64,000 nucleotides of DNA, taken from contig NZ_CP030772.1 in the NCBI RefSeq assembly GCF_006088715.1, positions 434,001 through 498,000 on the forward strand, given 5' to 3'. This stretch comes from Streptomyces sp. YIM 121038. Its GTDB lineage: Bacteria > Actinomycetota > Actinomycetes > Streptomycetales > Streptomycetaceae. The notes beneath the pieces were generated by a model that made no database searches, was not told the origin of the DNA, and worked only from the letters and a program-made list of their open reading frames with translations. The position numbers and the translations under genes were made by a program. Positions 56,390 to 64,000 of the stretch are shown in pieces; the stretch's first letter is position 1; every line of letters begins with the position of its first letter.

Positions 56390-57246
56390 GACTTCTCCTC
56401 CTCGCGGTCGGCCCGGATGTGCCGGATCATGCTGGTGAGAACGGTGGACTCGCCCACTTCGACGAACTCGGCCGCGCCCTCGTCGAGAACGGCGGTTACG
56501 CACTCCTGCCAGCGCACAGCCTGAGTGAGGTGGCTGACCAGCAAACGTGCGGTATCTGCGGCTCTGTGGGGCCGTGCGGTGCAGTTGGACCATACGGGAA
56601 ATGCCGGCTCAGCAAAGGTGAGACCGTCCAACACATCCTGGAACTCCTGGGCAGCCGCCCGCATGTAGCGTGAGTGGAACGGACCGTTGATCGCGAGCCT
56701 TGTTACCACCTTGGCCCCCGCCGCCGTTAGTACCCGTGCCGCAGCTGACAGCTCCGCCTCGGGGCCGGCCAGCACCTGGTGCCGCCGCGAGTTGAGATTG
56801 GCGATATCGACACCGTTAAGGCTCGCTTGTTGCAGGAGAGTCTGCAGTTGCTCAGTGGTCGGCCCGACGACGGCGAGCATGCCGCCGTCCGTGCAGGTGG
56901 CCGTGGCCGCAGCGCGGTCGCGCACCAGGCACAGCCCGGTCACGAAGTTGAAGACGCCTGCTGCTTCCAAGGCGTTGTACTCGCCGAGGCTGTGGCCCAG
57001 CGCACCGGCTGGCACACGGTCACGGCGCCGCGACCGCCAGGCGAGCGCGTTCGCGACGTAGACCGCAGGCTGGGTGAAGCGTGTGTCGGCGAGCTTTTCG
57101 GGTGGCCCTTGCACGCATAGGGTGCGGATCGAATAGCCCAGGACCTCGCTGGCCACAGCTGCTATCTCGGGAAACCGGTCGAACAGGTCTGCGCACATGC
57201 CGACACGTTGTACCCCCTGGCCCGGGAAGCAATAGACGGTCCGCAT
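56386..57246 (-). CDS. Stand-alone malonyl-CoA:ACP acyltransferase
   Basis: This is a 286-residue discrete acyltransferase of the FabD/trans-AT type. The nucleophile serine is S86 in [33 protein letters not shown] and the catalytic histidine in [11 protein letters not shown] follow; GHSLGEY and GPFH fit malonyl specificity. The ATG at 57246 has GGGGAG just upstream, two bases behind the ECH2 stop. Two substrates are plausible: the stand-alone ACP, whose malonyl group the KS-like enzyme would decarboxylate, and the AT-less KS-ACP. The neighbouring PKS has its own AT, so it does not need this enzyme. Confidence 0.87.
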   Translation of the reverse strand: MRTVYCFPGQGVQRVGMCADLFDRFPEIAAVASEVLGYSIRTLCVQGPPEKLADTRFTQPAVYVANALAWRSRRRDRVPAGALGHSLGEYNALEAAGVFNFVTGLCLVRDRAAATATCTDGGMLAVVGPTTEQLQTLLQQASLNGVDIANLNSRRHQVLAGPEAELSAAARVLTAAGAKVVTRLAINGPFHSRYMRAAAQEFQDVLDGLTFAEPAFPVWSNCTARPHRAADTARLLVSHLTQAVRWQECVTAVLDEGAAEFVEVGESTVLTSMIRHIRADREEEKS

Positions 57247-57248
57247 CC

Positions 57249-58010
57249 CTATCGCTCCCCTGCCCACGTCGGATAGTCCGCCTCGATTCGGCGGCGGGTC
57301 TCGGGTAGAGCCATCAGGGTCTCGAAGGTCGTCACCTCGTGCGCGTACGCTTCGCACACGGCAGCCTGAAGCTGAGCGGTGCGGTGACGTTTGAGTAAGA
57401 CCAGCGAACGGCGGGGTGCCGAGGCCATCTGTTTGGCAATGGCCATCACACGGCCTTCCACGTCGTCGTGGCCGACCACCTCCACGGGCGCACCCCGCCT
57501 GCGGAGCTCGGATCCTTGATAGTTGCGCGCCGTCAGCAGCATCTCGTTGGCAAGGAAATCGCCGAGCCGTGCGCCGAGCACATGGGTCGCTCCTGCCATC
57601 GGGCATATCCCGTAGCGCATAAAGTTGCTTCCGTAGCACGAGCGGTCGCTGAGCACGGCGATGTCTGCGTACATTCCCAGCAAGAGCCCGCCGCTGATCG
57701 CGTGGCCTCGGATGGACGCCACGACCGGCAGTGCGCACCGCATGGGGGCTGACACCGCCGATTCAGCCCTGGATACATCTGCTCCTTCGGTGAAGGCCAG
57801 CAGTGCTTCCCGGGACGCCCCCAGAGAGAACACGTCAGGAAGGCCAGCGAGAATGACGACTCGGGTGCCCTCATCCTGCTCCGCCACCGCGAACCCGTGT
57901 GCCAATTGGGATAGCAGATTCTGGCTGAGTACGTTGCGATGGGCTGCGTCCGCCATGCGCAATACCAACACCGGACCGTGTCGCTCAGCCTCAATCGCGT
58001 TATCGTTCAT
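57249..58010 (-). CDS. Enoyl-CoA hydratase homologue ECH2 (beta-branch decarboxylase)
   Basis: This is a 253-residue crotonase-fold protein. The oxyanion-hole region VASIRGHAISGGLLLGMYAD and YGSNFMRYGICPMAGATHVL are characteristic of the ECH2 branch in HCS cassettes. It decarboxylates 3-methylglutaconyl-ACP to the methyl-branched enoyl-ACP. Its ATG overlaps the ECH1 stop (ATGA). The assignment as ECH2 rather than ECH1 rests on the NFM-Y-G region and gene order, and is fairly safe. It acts in the cytoplasm on an ACP-bound intermediate. Confidence 0.85.
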   Translation of the reverse strand: MNDNAIEAERHGPVLVLRMADAAHRNVLSQNLLSQLAHGFAVAEQDEGTRVVILAGLPDVFSLGASREALLAFTEGADVSRAESAVSAPMRCALPVVASIRGHAISGGLLLGMYADIAVLSDRSCYGSNFMRYGICPMAGATHVLGARLGDFLANEMLLTARNYQGSELRRRGAPVEVVGHDDVEGRVMAIAKQMASAPRRSLVLLKRHRTAQLQAAVCEAYAHEVTTFETLMALPETRRRIEADYPTWAGER

Positions 58011-58759
58011 CGTAGAAGGCCGTCCGTGTGTAGGCGGCGGAGACGCTCGGCGACCGACGGCGCGCCTATCCGCTGGACAAGCACGTCCCGGGCGGCCTCT
58101 GCCAGTCCGCTAGGAGTTGGAAGAGCGATGCGCAGATAGGACTTCAACACTCCGACTGCGTCACGGTCCAGCCGACTGAGGCTGACGAGTAGGTGCCGCA
58201 CGAAAGGCGTGGGGTCATCTGCGGTGAAGTCGGCCAGTCCAATGCGCACTGCCTCACTCGGGCCGATCTCTGCACAGGTTAGCGCGAGCCGACGGGCTGC
58301 CTGGGGCCCAGTACGGCGTGCGATGAATGGCATAGCCATCGCGGGCACCAGGCCCAGAAGAAGCTCTGTCAGCCGGAACCTGGCCGCCGGGCCGACGACC
58401 ACGAGATCGCACGCGGCTGCCAACGCGACGCCGCCGCCCGACGCTTCGCCGTCGACGACCGCCACCGTGACCACAGGCGCATGCGCGAGGCGTTGGAACA
58501 GTTGCCACGGTGGTGGCTGGGCAGCGTCGGCCCAGCCCGCAGGCAGTTCGGCGTCAGCACGCAGCGGCATACCGGAACAGAAGACCGGTCCGTCGGAGTG
58601 GATCACCACGGCGAGGCAGTCCCGATCGGCTTCCACAGTGTCGAGGGACCCCAGCAAAGGGCACACCAACTGGTTGTCCAGAGGATTATTGCCGTTCCCG
58701 AGCCTAACCCGGAGATACCCTGTCCCGGGTTCGAGCACTACCGTTTGTGCCTCAGTCAT
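58007..58759 (-). CDS. Enoyl-CoA hydratase homologue ECH1 (beta-branch dehydratase)
   Basis: This is a 250-residue crotonase-fold protein predicted to dehydrate HMG-ACP to 3-methylglutaconyl-ACP. The oxyanion-hole segment VDGEASGGGVALAAACDLVV and the catalytic glutamate in FRLTELLLGLVPAMAMPF are typical of ECH1. The ATG at 58759 overlaps the end of the HCS gene by eight bases. In the operon it lies between the HMG-CoA-synthase homologue and ECH2, the usual order of the pathway. Confidence 0.85.
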   Translation of the reverse strand: MTEAQTVVLEPGTGYLRVRLGNGNNPLDNQLVCPLLGSLDTVEADRDCLAVVIHSDGPVFCSGMPLRADAELPAGWADAAQPPPWQLFQRLAHAPVVTVAVVDGEASGGGVALAAACDLVVVGPAARFRLTELLLGLVPAMAMPFIARRTGPQAARRLALTCAEIGPSEAVRIGLADFTADDPTPFVRHLLVSLSRLDRDAVGVLKSYLRIALPTPSGLAEAARDVLVQRIGAPSVAERLRRLHTDGLLR

Positions 58760-59987
58760 CCTGGCCTCCCCACCACTCGTACTGCCGGTGGTAGCCAGCG
58801 ACCCCGGTGAACAGCAGCAGCGGGGCGGAGCGTGCGTTCAGCAGCGGTTCACACGAGGCCATGTCGATAGACGCCGTATGGGTGCCGAACGGTAAGTGCT
58901 GGGCACACAGGGCGTCATAACTCGCCGGATCTACCCGGTGTCTGGCGCGCAAGGCGTCATCGATGCCCATAGCCGACACGCGCTTGCGTGCCTGCGGTGT
59001 GATCACCATGCTGTAAAACTCCGAACCGCACCCAGATCCGTAGGAAAACACACCGATCCGCTGTGCCGGTGCAACCGGCGCGTGTGTGATCGCACTGGCC
59101 AGTGCGAGGAGAACACTTCCGGAGTAGGGGTTTCCCACCTGCCGCGCATACTGGATCGATGGTTCGGCCCGCACGGCGAAATCAGCCTCCACATCAACAT
59201 CGCCCGCCTTGCCGAGCCGGTGCAGCAGCATCCGGTGTGCTCCCTTCACCATGCCGGGGAACGGTGTATGCATGACCAGCAAATCAAAGGTCGTGACGAA
59301 GTCGGCCCCGACGACCTTGCGTGCATAGTCCGCGAAGGACCCCTGCAAGCACTCCAGGTACGTCATCAAAGACAGATCGGTGTCGACAATGTCGAGATCA
59401 GGCTCGGGCCGGTAGGCGTCCATCACATGAAAGCTGTGCAGTCCATTGGCTCCGTGGTCCAGCGAGGCCACTGCGGGCTGGTCGCTGACCAGCACCGCGA
59501 CGCCTCCAGGTGCCTGAGCCGGTTCATGGTAGGTTCCGACCTTGGCGACAGGGACATCTGCGGTCACGACGAGTGCCAGTGCTCCCCGCACTGGGCTGGC
59601 AGCCACCGCAGCCGCCGCCAGCTGAAGCGCTCCGGTGCCTGCGTAGCAGGCCTGCTTCACCTCCAGCACCCTGCAACGACGGCTCAGCCCCAGCAAGTCA
59701 TGCACCCAGCTGGACACAGCCTTGCTGAAGTCGATTCCTGACTCTGTGGCCACCAGCAGAAGCTCGACCCGACCCCGTTGCGCTGGCGACAATGCCGCGA
59801 TAACCGGCTGAGCGGCGTTGACCGCGTAGGTCACGACGTCCTCACACGGCAGTGAGACGCTGCGCCTTTCCATCATCAAATTGGGAAGCCGACTGGCATC
59901 CAGCCCACGCGCGCACAGCAATTCAGCCACATCGACCCAGGCCAGCCCGCAGTAGGCGTTGATGGCTTCGATTCCGACCCGTCGCAT
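58752..59987 (-). CDS. HMG-CoA synthase homologue (HCS) for polyketide beta-branching
   Basis: This is a 411-residue HMG-CoA-synthase-like enzyme. It adds acetate from an acetyl-ACP donor to a beta-ketoacyl-ACP, creating the branch. The catalytic residues are in place: E82 in VATESGID, C114 in VKQACYAGTGAL and H240 in VMHTPFPGMVKGAH. The ATG at 59987 follows GGAGGG; the longer open frame to 60083 overlaps the preceding gene and is not used. VGNPYSGSVLLALAS and FSYGSGCGSEFYS are family-typical C-terminal motifs. It is central to the cassette of ACP, KS-like decarboxylase, HCS, ECH1 and ECH2, all in one operon. Confidence 0.92.
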   Translation of the reverse strand: MRRVGIEAINAYCGLAWVDVAELLCARGLDASRLPNLMMERRSVSLPCEDVVTYAVNAAQPVIAALSPAQRGRVELLLVATESGIDFSKAVSSWVHDLLGLSRRCRVLEVKQACYAGTGALQLAAAAVAASPVRGALALVVTADVPVAKVGTYHEPAQAPGGVAVLVSDQPAVASLDHGANGLHSFHVMDAYRPEPDLDIVDTDLSLMTYLECLQGSFADYARKVVGADFVTTFDLLVMHTPFPGMVKGAHRMLLHRLGKAGDVDVEADFAVRAEPSIQYARQVGNPYSGSVLLALASAITHAPVAPAQRIGVFSYGSGCGSEFYSMVITPQARKRVSAMGIDDALRARHRVDPASYDALCAQHLPFGTHTASIDMASCEPLLNARSAPLLLFTGVAGYHRQYEWWGGQDD

Positions 59988-59997
59988 AGTCCCTCCG

Positions 59998-61257
59998 CTA
60001 TGAGCACGTGGCAAGGACAAGGGAGCAGTTGATGCCGCTGAAGGCAAAGCTGTTAGTGAGTGCCACGTCAATCTGCATGTCATGTGCTTCGGACGTGGCG
60101 TAGCGGCACACCGTGGGGAGGGGGTCTCGCAATTGGGGGTTCGGGTGACAGAAGCCCTCGCGCATCTGCACGATCGACGCCACGATCTCCTGGAGTCCGG
60201 CTGCGGTCATCGCGTGCCCCGTCAATGGTTTCGTGGAATTGACAAGGGGCTGGCCTTTGTCACCGAAGACCATATCCAGGGCAGCGACCTCCACCGCATC
60301 ACCCACAATCGTGCCAGCGGCATGCGCGTTGACGTAGTCGACGTCGGAAACGTCCATGCCTGACTCGGCGAGTGCACCTCGCATCGCGCTGACCAGCCCT
60401 TCGCGGGTAGGCGTGACGCCTCGGCGCCCGTCCAAGTGCTGTCCGCTTCCGGCTATCGCTGCCAGTGGCGTGGCACCCCGGTGGGTGGCATGCTCGGCAT
60501 TCTCCACCACAATCGCGGCAGCGCCCTGCCCGTACACAAAGCCTAACCGTGAACGGTCGAAGGGGCGGCAGGCCCGAGGGGGCAGGTCACTGGAGAGGGG
60601 GCAGGCCAGTACCCCGCTGAGGCGGTACGCACGGAACTCAAGCGGCGAGAGGTCACTGAGCGGCGCGACCACCAGACATCCAGTTACGAGACCAGAGCGC
60701 ACGAGTCGCGCCCCCTGGATCGCGGCGAGTGTGCCGCTAGCAGTGGCTCCTCCTAGGGTATAGCCCTCCCCCCGCACCCCTGTGGCTTCGCTCACCACCC
60801 CGACGACGTCAACATCGGCGTGCGTGAGCACATGCGACGGACGCAGATGATCGGTATTGGTCATGCGTGCGTAATAGTCGAGGGCCAGGTTGTTCCCGGC
60901 GACAACAAGGGCGGCGCGATCCGCGTCGGGGGAGTCCCACCATCCGGCCTCACGCACTGCCGCAACGGCGACACAAGCTGCGGTCTGCGCCGGCAGCCCA
61001 CACTGCGCAGTGGCGAGCCGCAGCCGCTGCTCCGCCTCGGGGTCATCGGTAAGGTGACGCCGTGCCCAATTGGTGACAGTGAAGTCGTTCAGCCACGCGC
61101 CGACCACAGCATGCGCATGGCCCGCCCTGTGCTCAGGGGTGGTGGTGATCGCGCTGCGGCCATGCCGCAGCGCTGCCGTAAAACCGGGCACATCGTCCGC
61201 GAGTGGGTTGAGCACAGCCATGCCGGTGATCACAGCCGGTGATCCGGGTGCCGGCAT
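59998..61257 (-). CDS. KS-like malonyl-ACP decarboxylase of the HCS cassette
   Basis: This is a 419-residue ketosynthase homologue without the active-site cysteine. The nucleophile position reads GGATASG, with threonine (T172) where condensing KSs have cysteine and most cassette decarboxylases have serine. The two histidine regions remain as NAHAAGT and LTGHAMTAAG. Such enzymes decarboxylate malonyl on the donor ACP to acetyl-ACP for the HCS. The ATG at 61257 begins seven bases after the ACP stop, with a weak ribosome binding site, so coupling is likely. Alternative, less likely: a non-catalytic chain-length-like partner. Confidence 0.85.
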   Translation of the reverse strand: MPAPGSPAVITGMAVLNPLADDVPGFTAALRHGRSAITTTPEHRAGHAHAVVGAWLNDFTVTNWARRHLTDDPEAEQRLRLATAQCGLPAQTAACVAVAAVREAGWWDSPDADRAALVVAGNNLALDYYARMTNTDHLRPSHVLTHADVDVVGVVSEATGVRGEGYTLGGATASGTLAAIQGARLVRSGLVTGCLVVAPLSDLSPLEFRAYRLSGVLACPLSSDLPPRACRPFDRSRLGFVYGQGAAAIVVENAEHATHRGATPLAAIAGSGQHLDGRRGVTPTREGLVSAMRGALAESGMDVSDVDYVNAHAAGTIVGDAVEVAALDMVFGDKGQPLVNSTKPLTGHAMTAAGLQEIVASIVQMREGFCHPNPQLRDPLPTVCRYATSEAHDMQIDVALTNSFAFSGINCSLVLATCS

Positions 61258-61264
61258 GCAGGTA

Positions 61265-61516
61265 CTACTGGTGCCGGTGGATGATCTCAACGAGTTCACT
61301 GAGATCGGTGGCTGCCGCCAATTCATCGTTGGGCACCTCGATGCTGAGATCGGACAGCGTGGCCACGACTACGTCCAGGCGGTCGAGTGAATTGACGCCG
61401 AGTTCGCGCATGGAGCAATTCGGCTGGATGTTGTCTGCAGACAGGTCAGGACGGAGCGCCAGCAGATGTCTGCGCAAGAGGCCGAGCACGTCGGCAGGGC
61501 TGTTGGTATCTGTCAT
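61265..61516 (-). CDS. Stand-alone donor acyl carrier protein
   Basis: This is an 83-residue ACP. The phosphopantetheine serine lies in RELGVNSLDRLDVVVATLSD; the G-x-N-S-L-D-R pattern is close to that of the discrete donor ACPs of beta-branching cassettes. The ATG at 61516 overlaps the stop of the KS-ACP gene (AAATGA). It would be malonylated by the stand-alone AT, decarboxylated by the next gene's product, and would donate acetyl to HCS. Confidence 0.87.
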   Translation of the reverse strand: MTDTNSPADVLGLLRRHLLALRPDLSADNIQPNCSMRELGVNSLDRLDVVVATLSDLSIEVPNDELAAATDLSELVEIIHRHQ

Positions 61517-63216
61517 TTCCTGTTCCCAGAGTCTGTCACCGTGGTGAGGAGATGGTTGGCAAGCAGCCGACTGCTGGGAAACAGGTGCAACACTTCGGAC
61601 CGGTGAGCTCCACCGAATCGCGTGTTGATCCTGTGAACGCACTCCACGGCCAAGATGGAGTCCATGCCTAAGATGTGGAATTGATCGTCGTCGCCGAGCT
61701 CGTCGGTGGAGATTAGCAGGACTGCGGCCACGGCTTCTTTGACACCGTCGAGTACCGCAGCCGGGTCCAGTGCGGGAGGCGGGGTGGCCCCGGAGCGGGC
61801 CATGGGAGTGAGAGTTACCTGGGGGTGCACATCACGTGCTGCGAGTTCGGTGTCGCCGTCGGGATCGAGCCAGTAAGGCTGCCTCTGGAACTGGTACAAC
61901 GGGCGGGCGATGCGCTGGGTGGACGAGGTGGCGCAGACGGGTGGTTCACGAAGGATGACATGAGCGTTGGCGCCGCCGAAGCCGAAGCAGTTGACCCCGA
62001 TGAGTCGGGGTGATTCGGTACGCGGCCAGCTGACATCGCGGTCTGTGAATTGGATAGGCAGACGGTCGAGATCGAGCGCGGGCGAGGGGGCCGTGAATCC
62101 AGGCATGCGTGGAATACGCTCGCGGTGCAGCACCCCAATTCCGTTAAGGAGACCGAGAAGACCAGCTGCTGACTCAGTGTGTCCCACGTTGGCCTTGGCC
62201 GTCCCTATCCACAGTTGGCCCTCGGGGCCGGCCATGGTGCTGTGGTCGTGAAGCCCCAGTCCGTTGATGATCCCGTCGATCTCTGCCGGATCACCAGCCG
62301 CGGTGCCGGTGCCATGTGCTTCCAGGTATCCGATCGCTGAGCCGGGCACCTCGGCATCAGCCAAAGCACTGCGGATCAACGATGCTTGTGCCTGCGCACT
62401 AGGGCAAGTGAGCGTCGCGGACCGTCCATCGTGGTTCATTCCTATGCCCGCAATGACGGCTAGGACTGGGTCGCCCGCCTCGAGCGCGGCCGTGAGCGGC
62501 TTCAACACGACACACCCTGCGCCGTCACCACGGACGTAGCCGTCTGCCGCTGCATCGAAACCCACGGACCGCCCCGTGTGCGACAATACCCCAGCCTGCT
62601 GGAGCGTGGCGTGGTAGAACCCATCGCAGATGATGTTTGCGGCGCCGACCAGCGCCATCGAGCACTGCTTTCCGCGCAGCGCAATGACCGCCAGGGTGAG
62701 GGCAGTAAGCCCGCTTGAGCAGGCAGTGTCGATGGTGACGCTGGGGCCGCGCAAGTCGAAGTGGAACGATAGCCGGTTGGCCAGGAAGGCATGCAGGGTA
62801 CCCGCGAGAGTATGAGAGTTCACTTGGCCGCGACGCAAGGCTAACTCGCGGTAATCGTAAGACGATACACCGGCAAACACGCCGACCGCCTCTCCGGCCA
62901 AATCGGCCGGTTCCAGGGCTGCGCGTTGCAGAGCATGGCAGCTGATCTCTAGCAGAGCCCGCTGTTGTGGGTCCATTGCTGCGGCTACGGCGGGTTTGAT
63001 GCCAAAAAACTCCGCATCGAAGCGATCCGGGTGTTCAAGCAGTGCCGCCATCGGCACGGGAGCTTCATTCACAACAACTTCGTATCCTGGCACTCGTGTC
63101 GGGGGAACTCGCGCTACCCGCTGCTCTCCGTGGTCGAGGAGGTCCCAAAATCCTTCCATTGTGTCGGCACCGGACGTGCGGCAGGCGGCACCGATAACCG
63201 CGATCTCTCGTTCCAT
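61513..63216 (-). CDS. AT-less PKS protein KS-ACP
   Basis: A 567-residue protein with a ketosynthase and a carrier domain only. KS: C166 in DTACSSG, H301 in EAHGTGT and H346 in NVGHTES, so condensation-competent. A linker with PLYQFQRQPYWLDP, the sequence that in cis-AT modules follows the AT, lies directly behind the KS, suggesting that an AT was lost or never present. ACP: S520 in HILGMDSILAVE, without the tryptophan often seen in beta-branch acceptor ACPs. There is no AT, KR or DH, so its product would stay a beta-ketoacyl thioester, exactly what an HCS needs. I start at ATG 63216 (MEREIAVIGAACR) because the KS begins there; the frame is open to 63345. It is the first gene of the operon. 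Confidence 0.88.
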   Translation of the reverse strand: MEREIAVIGAACRTSGADTMEGFWDLLDHGEQRVARVPPTRVPGYEVVVNEAPVPMAALLEHPDRFDAEFFGIKPAVAAAMDPQQRALLEISCHALQRAALEPADLAGEAVGVFAGVSSYDYRELALRRGQVNSHTLAGTLHAFLANRLSFHFDLRGPSVTIDTACSSGLTALTLAVIALRGKQCSMALVGAANIICDGFYHATLQQAGVLSHTGRSVGFDAAADGYVRGDGAGCVVLKPLTAALEAGDPVLAVIAGIGMNHDGRSATLTCPSAQAQASLIRSALADAEVPGSAIGYLEAHGTGTAAGDPAEIDGIINGLGLHDHSTMAGPEGQLWIGTAKANVGHTESAAGLLGLLNGIGVLHRERIPRMPGFTAPSPALDLDRLPIQFTDRDVSWPRTESPRLIGVNCFGFGGANAHVILREPPVCATSSTQRIARPLYQFQRQPYWLDPDGDTELAARDVHPQVTLTPMARSGATPPPALDPAAVLDGVKEAVAAVLLISTDELGDDDQFHILGMDSILAVECVHRINTRFGGAHRSEVLHLFPSSRLLANHLLTTVTDSGNRK

Positions 63217-64000
63217 CGCAACCCTTTTCCCATCTCCTTGTACTAGCACGGTCGCTACACCTTGAAGGATCTCCAGACTTACCACCCGCGCGGCCCGTCG
63301 TCCGCCTCCGACCATCCCCCTCACCGTCCGCTTCACACCCTGCATCCTCTGGATCGCGAGCAGGGACAGCGGAGTTGCCGATTGAGAACGGCCCGGTCGT
63401 TACTTCGTATTGGGAGAACCCGTCCTTGACTCGGTCGTACTGCTTACCAGATCGCTGCTGACATCCGAGTCAAGGGCAAACGTCCTCTGGGCGCCTCCGC
63501 CTGGAGGTCGCTGCCCGGTCAGTGCGAACGCTGTCGCCCTGTGCGCTTGCCGACCTCGGCAAGAGGTCGGGAGAGCTGTTGTGCGAACTGAGCAACTGGG
63601 GTCGTAGTTACCGACTCTGGGGTTTGACAGTATGCCTACTGCTTGCCAGTTACCTTGCCCCTCTCGCTCCTATAAAGAAACACCGATGCGCTCACTTGTG
63701 GGAGCAGAGGGCGTACACAGCGCACTCACTAAAGCATTATGTATGCCCTCGGCCTATGCCAGCCCCCTGCGCTCTCTGTGCACTCCCACAGGTGTTCTCT
63801 TTGGGGCGCATGGCGCTGCTGATTTCATAAGTGAAGGCGGGAGTGTCTGTCCCTGAAGGAGTGGGGAGGGGCAAGCGGCGGGCTTGTCCGTATCGTTGAG
63901 GGCTGTGCATGCTTTTCGGGCAACCGTGATCAGTGGCGTTGTGGAGCAGGCACGCGAGGGTGGCGGAGATGTGTGGTTGCAGGGGCGCCCCGGGGCGGTT
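63217..64000. other. Region upstream of the PKS operon; no gene seen
   Basis: About 780 bases. Open frames on the plus strand lack motifs and ribosome binding sites. It should hold the operon promoter; I cannot identify -35/-10 boxes with confidence. AAGGAG lies about 20 bases before the first start codon. Confidence 0.45.

Noticed and set aside
63410..63856. Short plus-strand genes upstream of the PKS operon
   Set aside because: No ribosome binding sites or recognisable domains, and the frames overlap each other.
1..64000. tRNA or rRNA genes, including tRNA attachment sites
   Set aside because: I saw no stretch with the conserved T-loop and acceptor-stem pattern, but short RNA genes are easy to miss by eye.

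Overview
The window looks like an accessory region of a high-GC actinomycete, most likely Streptomyces. The evidence is the very high third-position GC, the Streptomyces-type insertion sequences (IS), the secreted small proteins, the RacP/DUF6192 gene pair and the actinobacterial terpene and polyketide genes. I cannot tell from sequence alone whether it lies on a chromosome arm or a large plasmid.

Layout. 1-8.1 kb: overlapping IS5, IS630, IS110 and ISL3 elements, a decayed D-Ala-D-Ala carboxypeptidase and a decayed HARBI-like transposase. 8.1-9.6 kb: an intact secreted protein with two consecutive trypsin-like domains. 9.6-18.3 kb: IS3, ISL3, IS256 and IS1182 elements, mostly broken, around two small secreted-protein genes. 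18.3-21.1 kb: an intact, translationally coupled operon of a small unknown protein, a polyprenyl diphosphate synthase, a nucleoside-deoxyribosyltransferase-like protein and a class I terpene synthase. 21.2-29.4 kb: IS110, IS256, IS5, IS701, IS630 and IS4 elements. 30.3-31.3 kb: a second terpene synthase. 31.8-32.2 kb: the N-terminal stub of a class III/IV lanthipeptide synthetase.

32.7-43.9 kb is the most unusual part. Two large serine recombinase elements sit inside transposase genes, each antisense to its host gene and at or just before the codon of the catalytic glutamate. In both cases the att sites can be reconstructed, and removing the element restores the host reading frame across the junction. 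The first host is an IS5-type transposase. The second is the tnsB part of a Tn7-like transposon (tnsA-tnsB fusion, tnsC, tniQ).

44.2-48.5 kb: more IS debris, a secreted glycine-rich protein and one intact IS5-type transposase. 48.6-49.9 kb: a racP-like/DUF6192 pair.

50.1-63.2 kb: one minus-strand operon of eight genes, seven of the junctions overlapping or within about 10 bases. It encodes an AT-less KS-ACP, a stand-alone ACP, a KS-like decarboxylase, an HMG-CoA-synthase homologue, two enoyl-CoA-hydratase homologues, a stand-alone acyltransferase and a fully reducing single-module PKS (KS-AT-DH-ER-KR-ACP). This is a complete beta-branching (HCS) cassette combined with one cis-AT module and one AT-less module. 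My inference is that the AT-less module is served in trans by the stand-alone AT and makes the beta-keto intermediate on which the HCS enzymes act. No loading module, thioesterase, regulator or exporter lies in the window; genes may continue beyond base 64,000.
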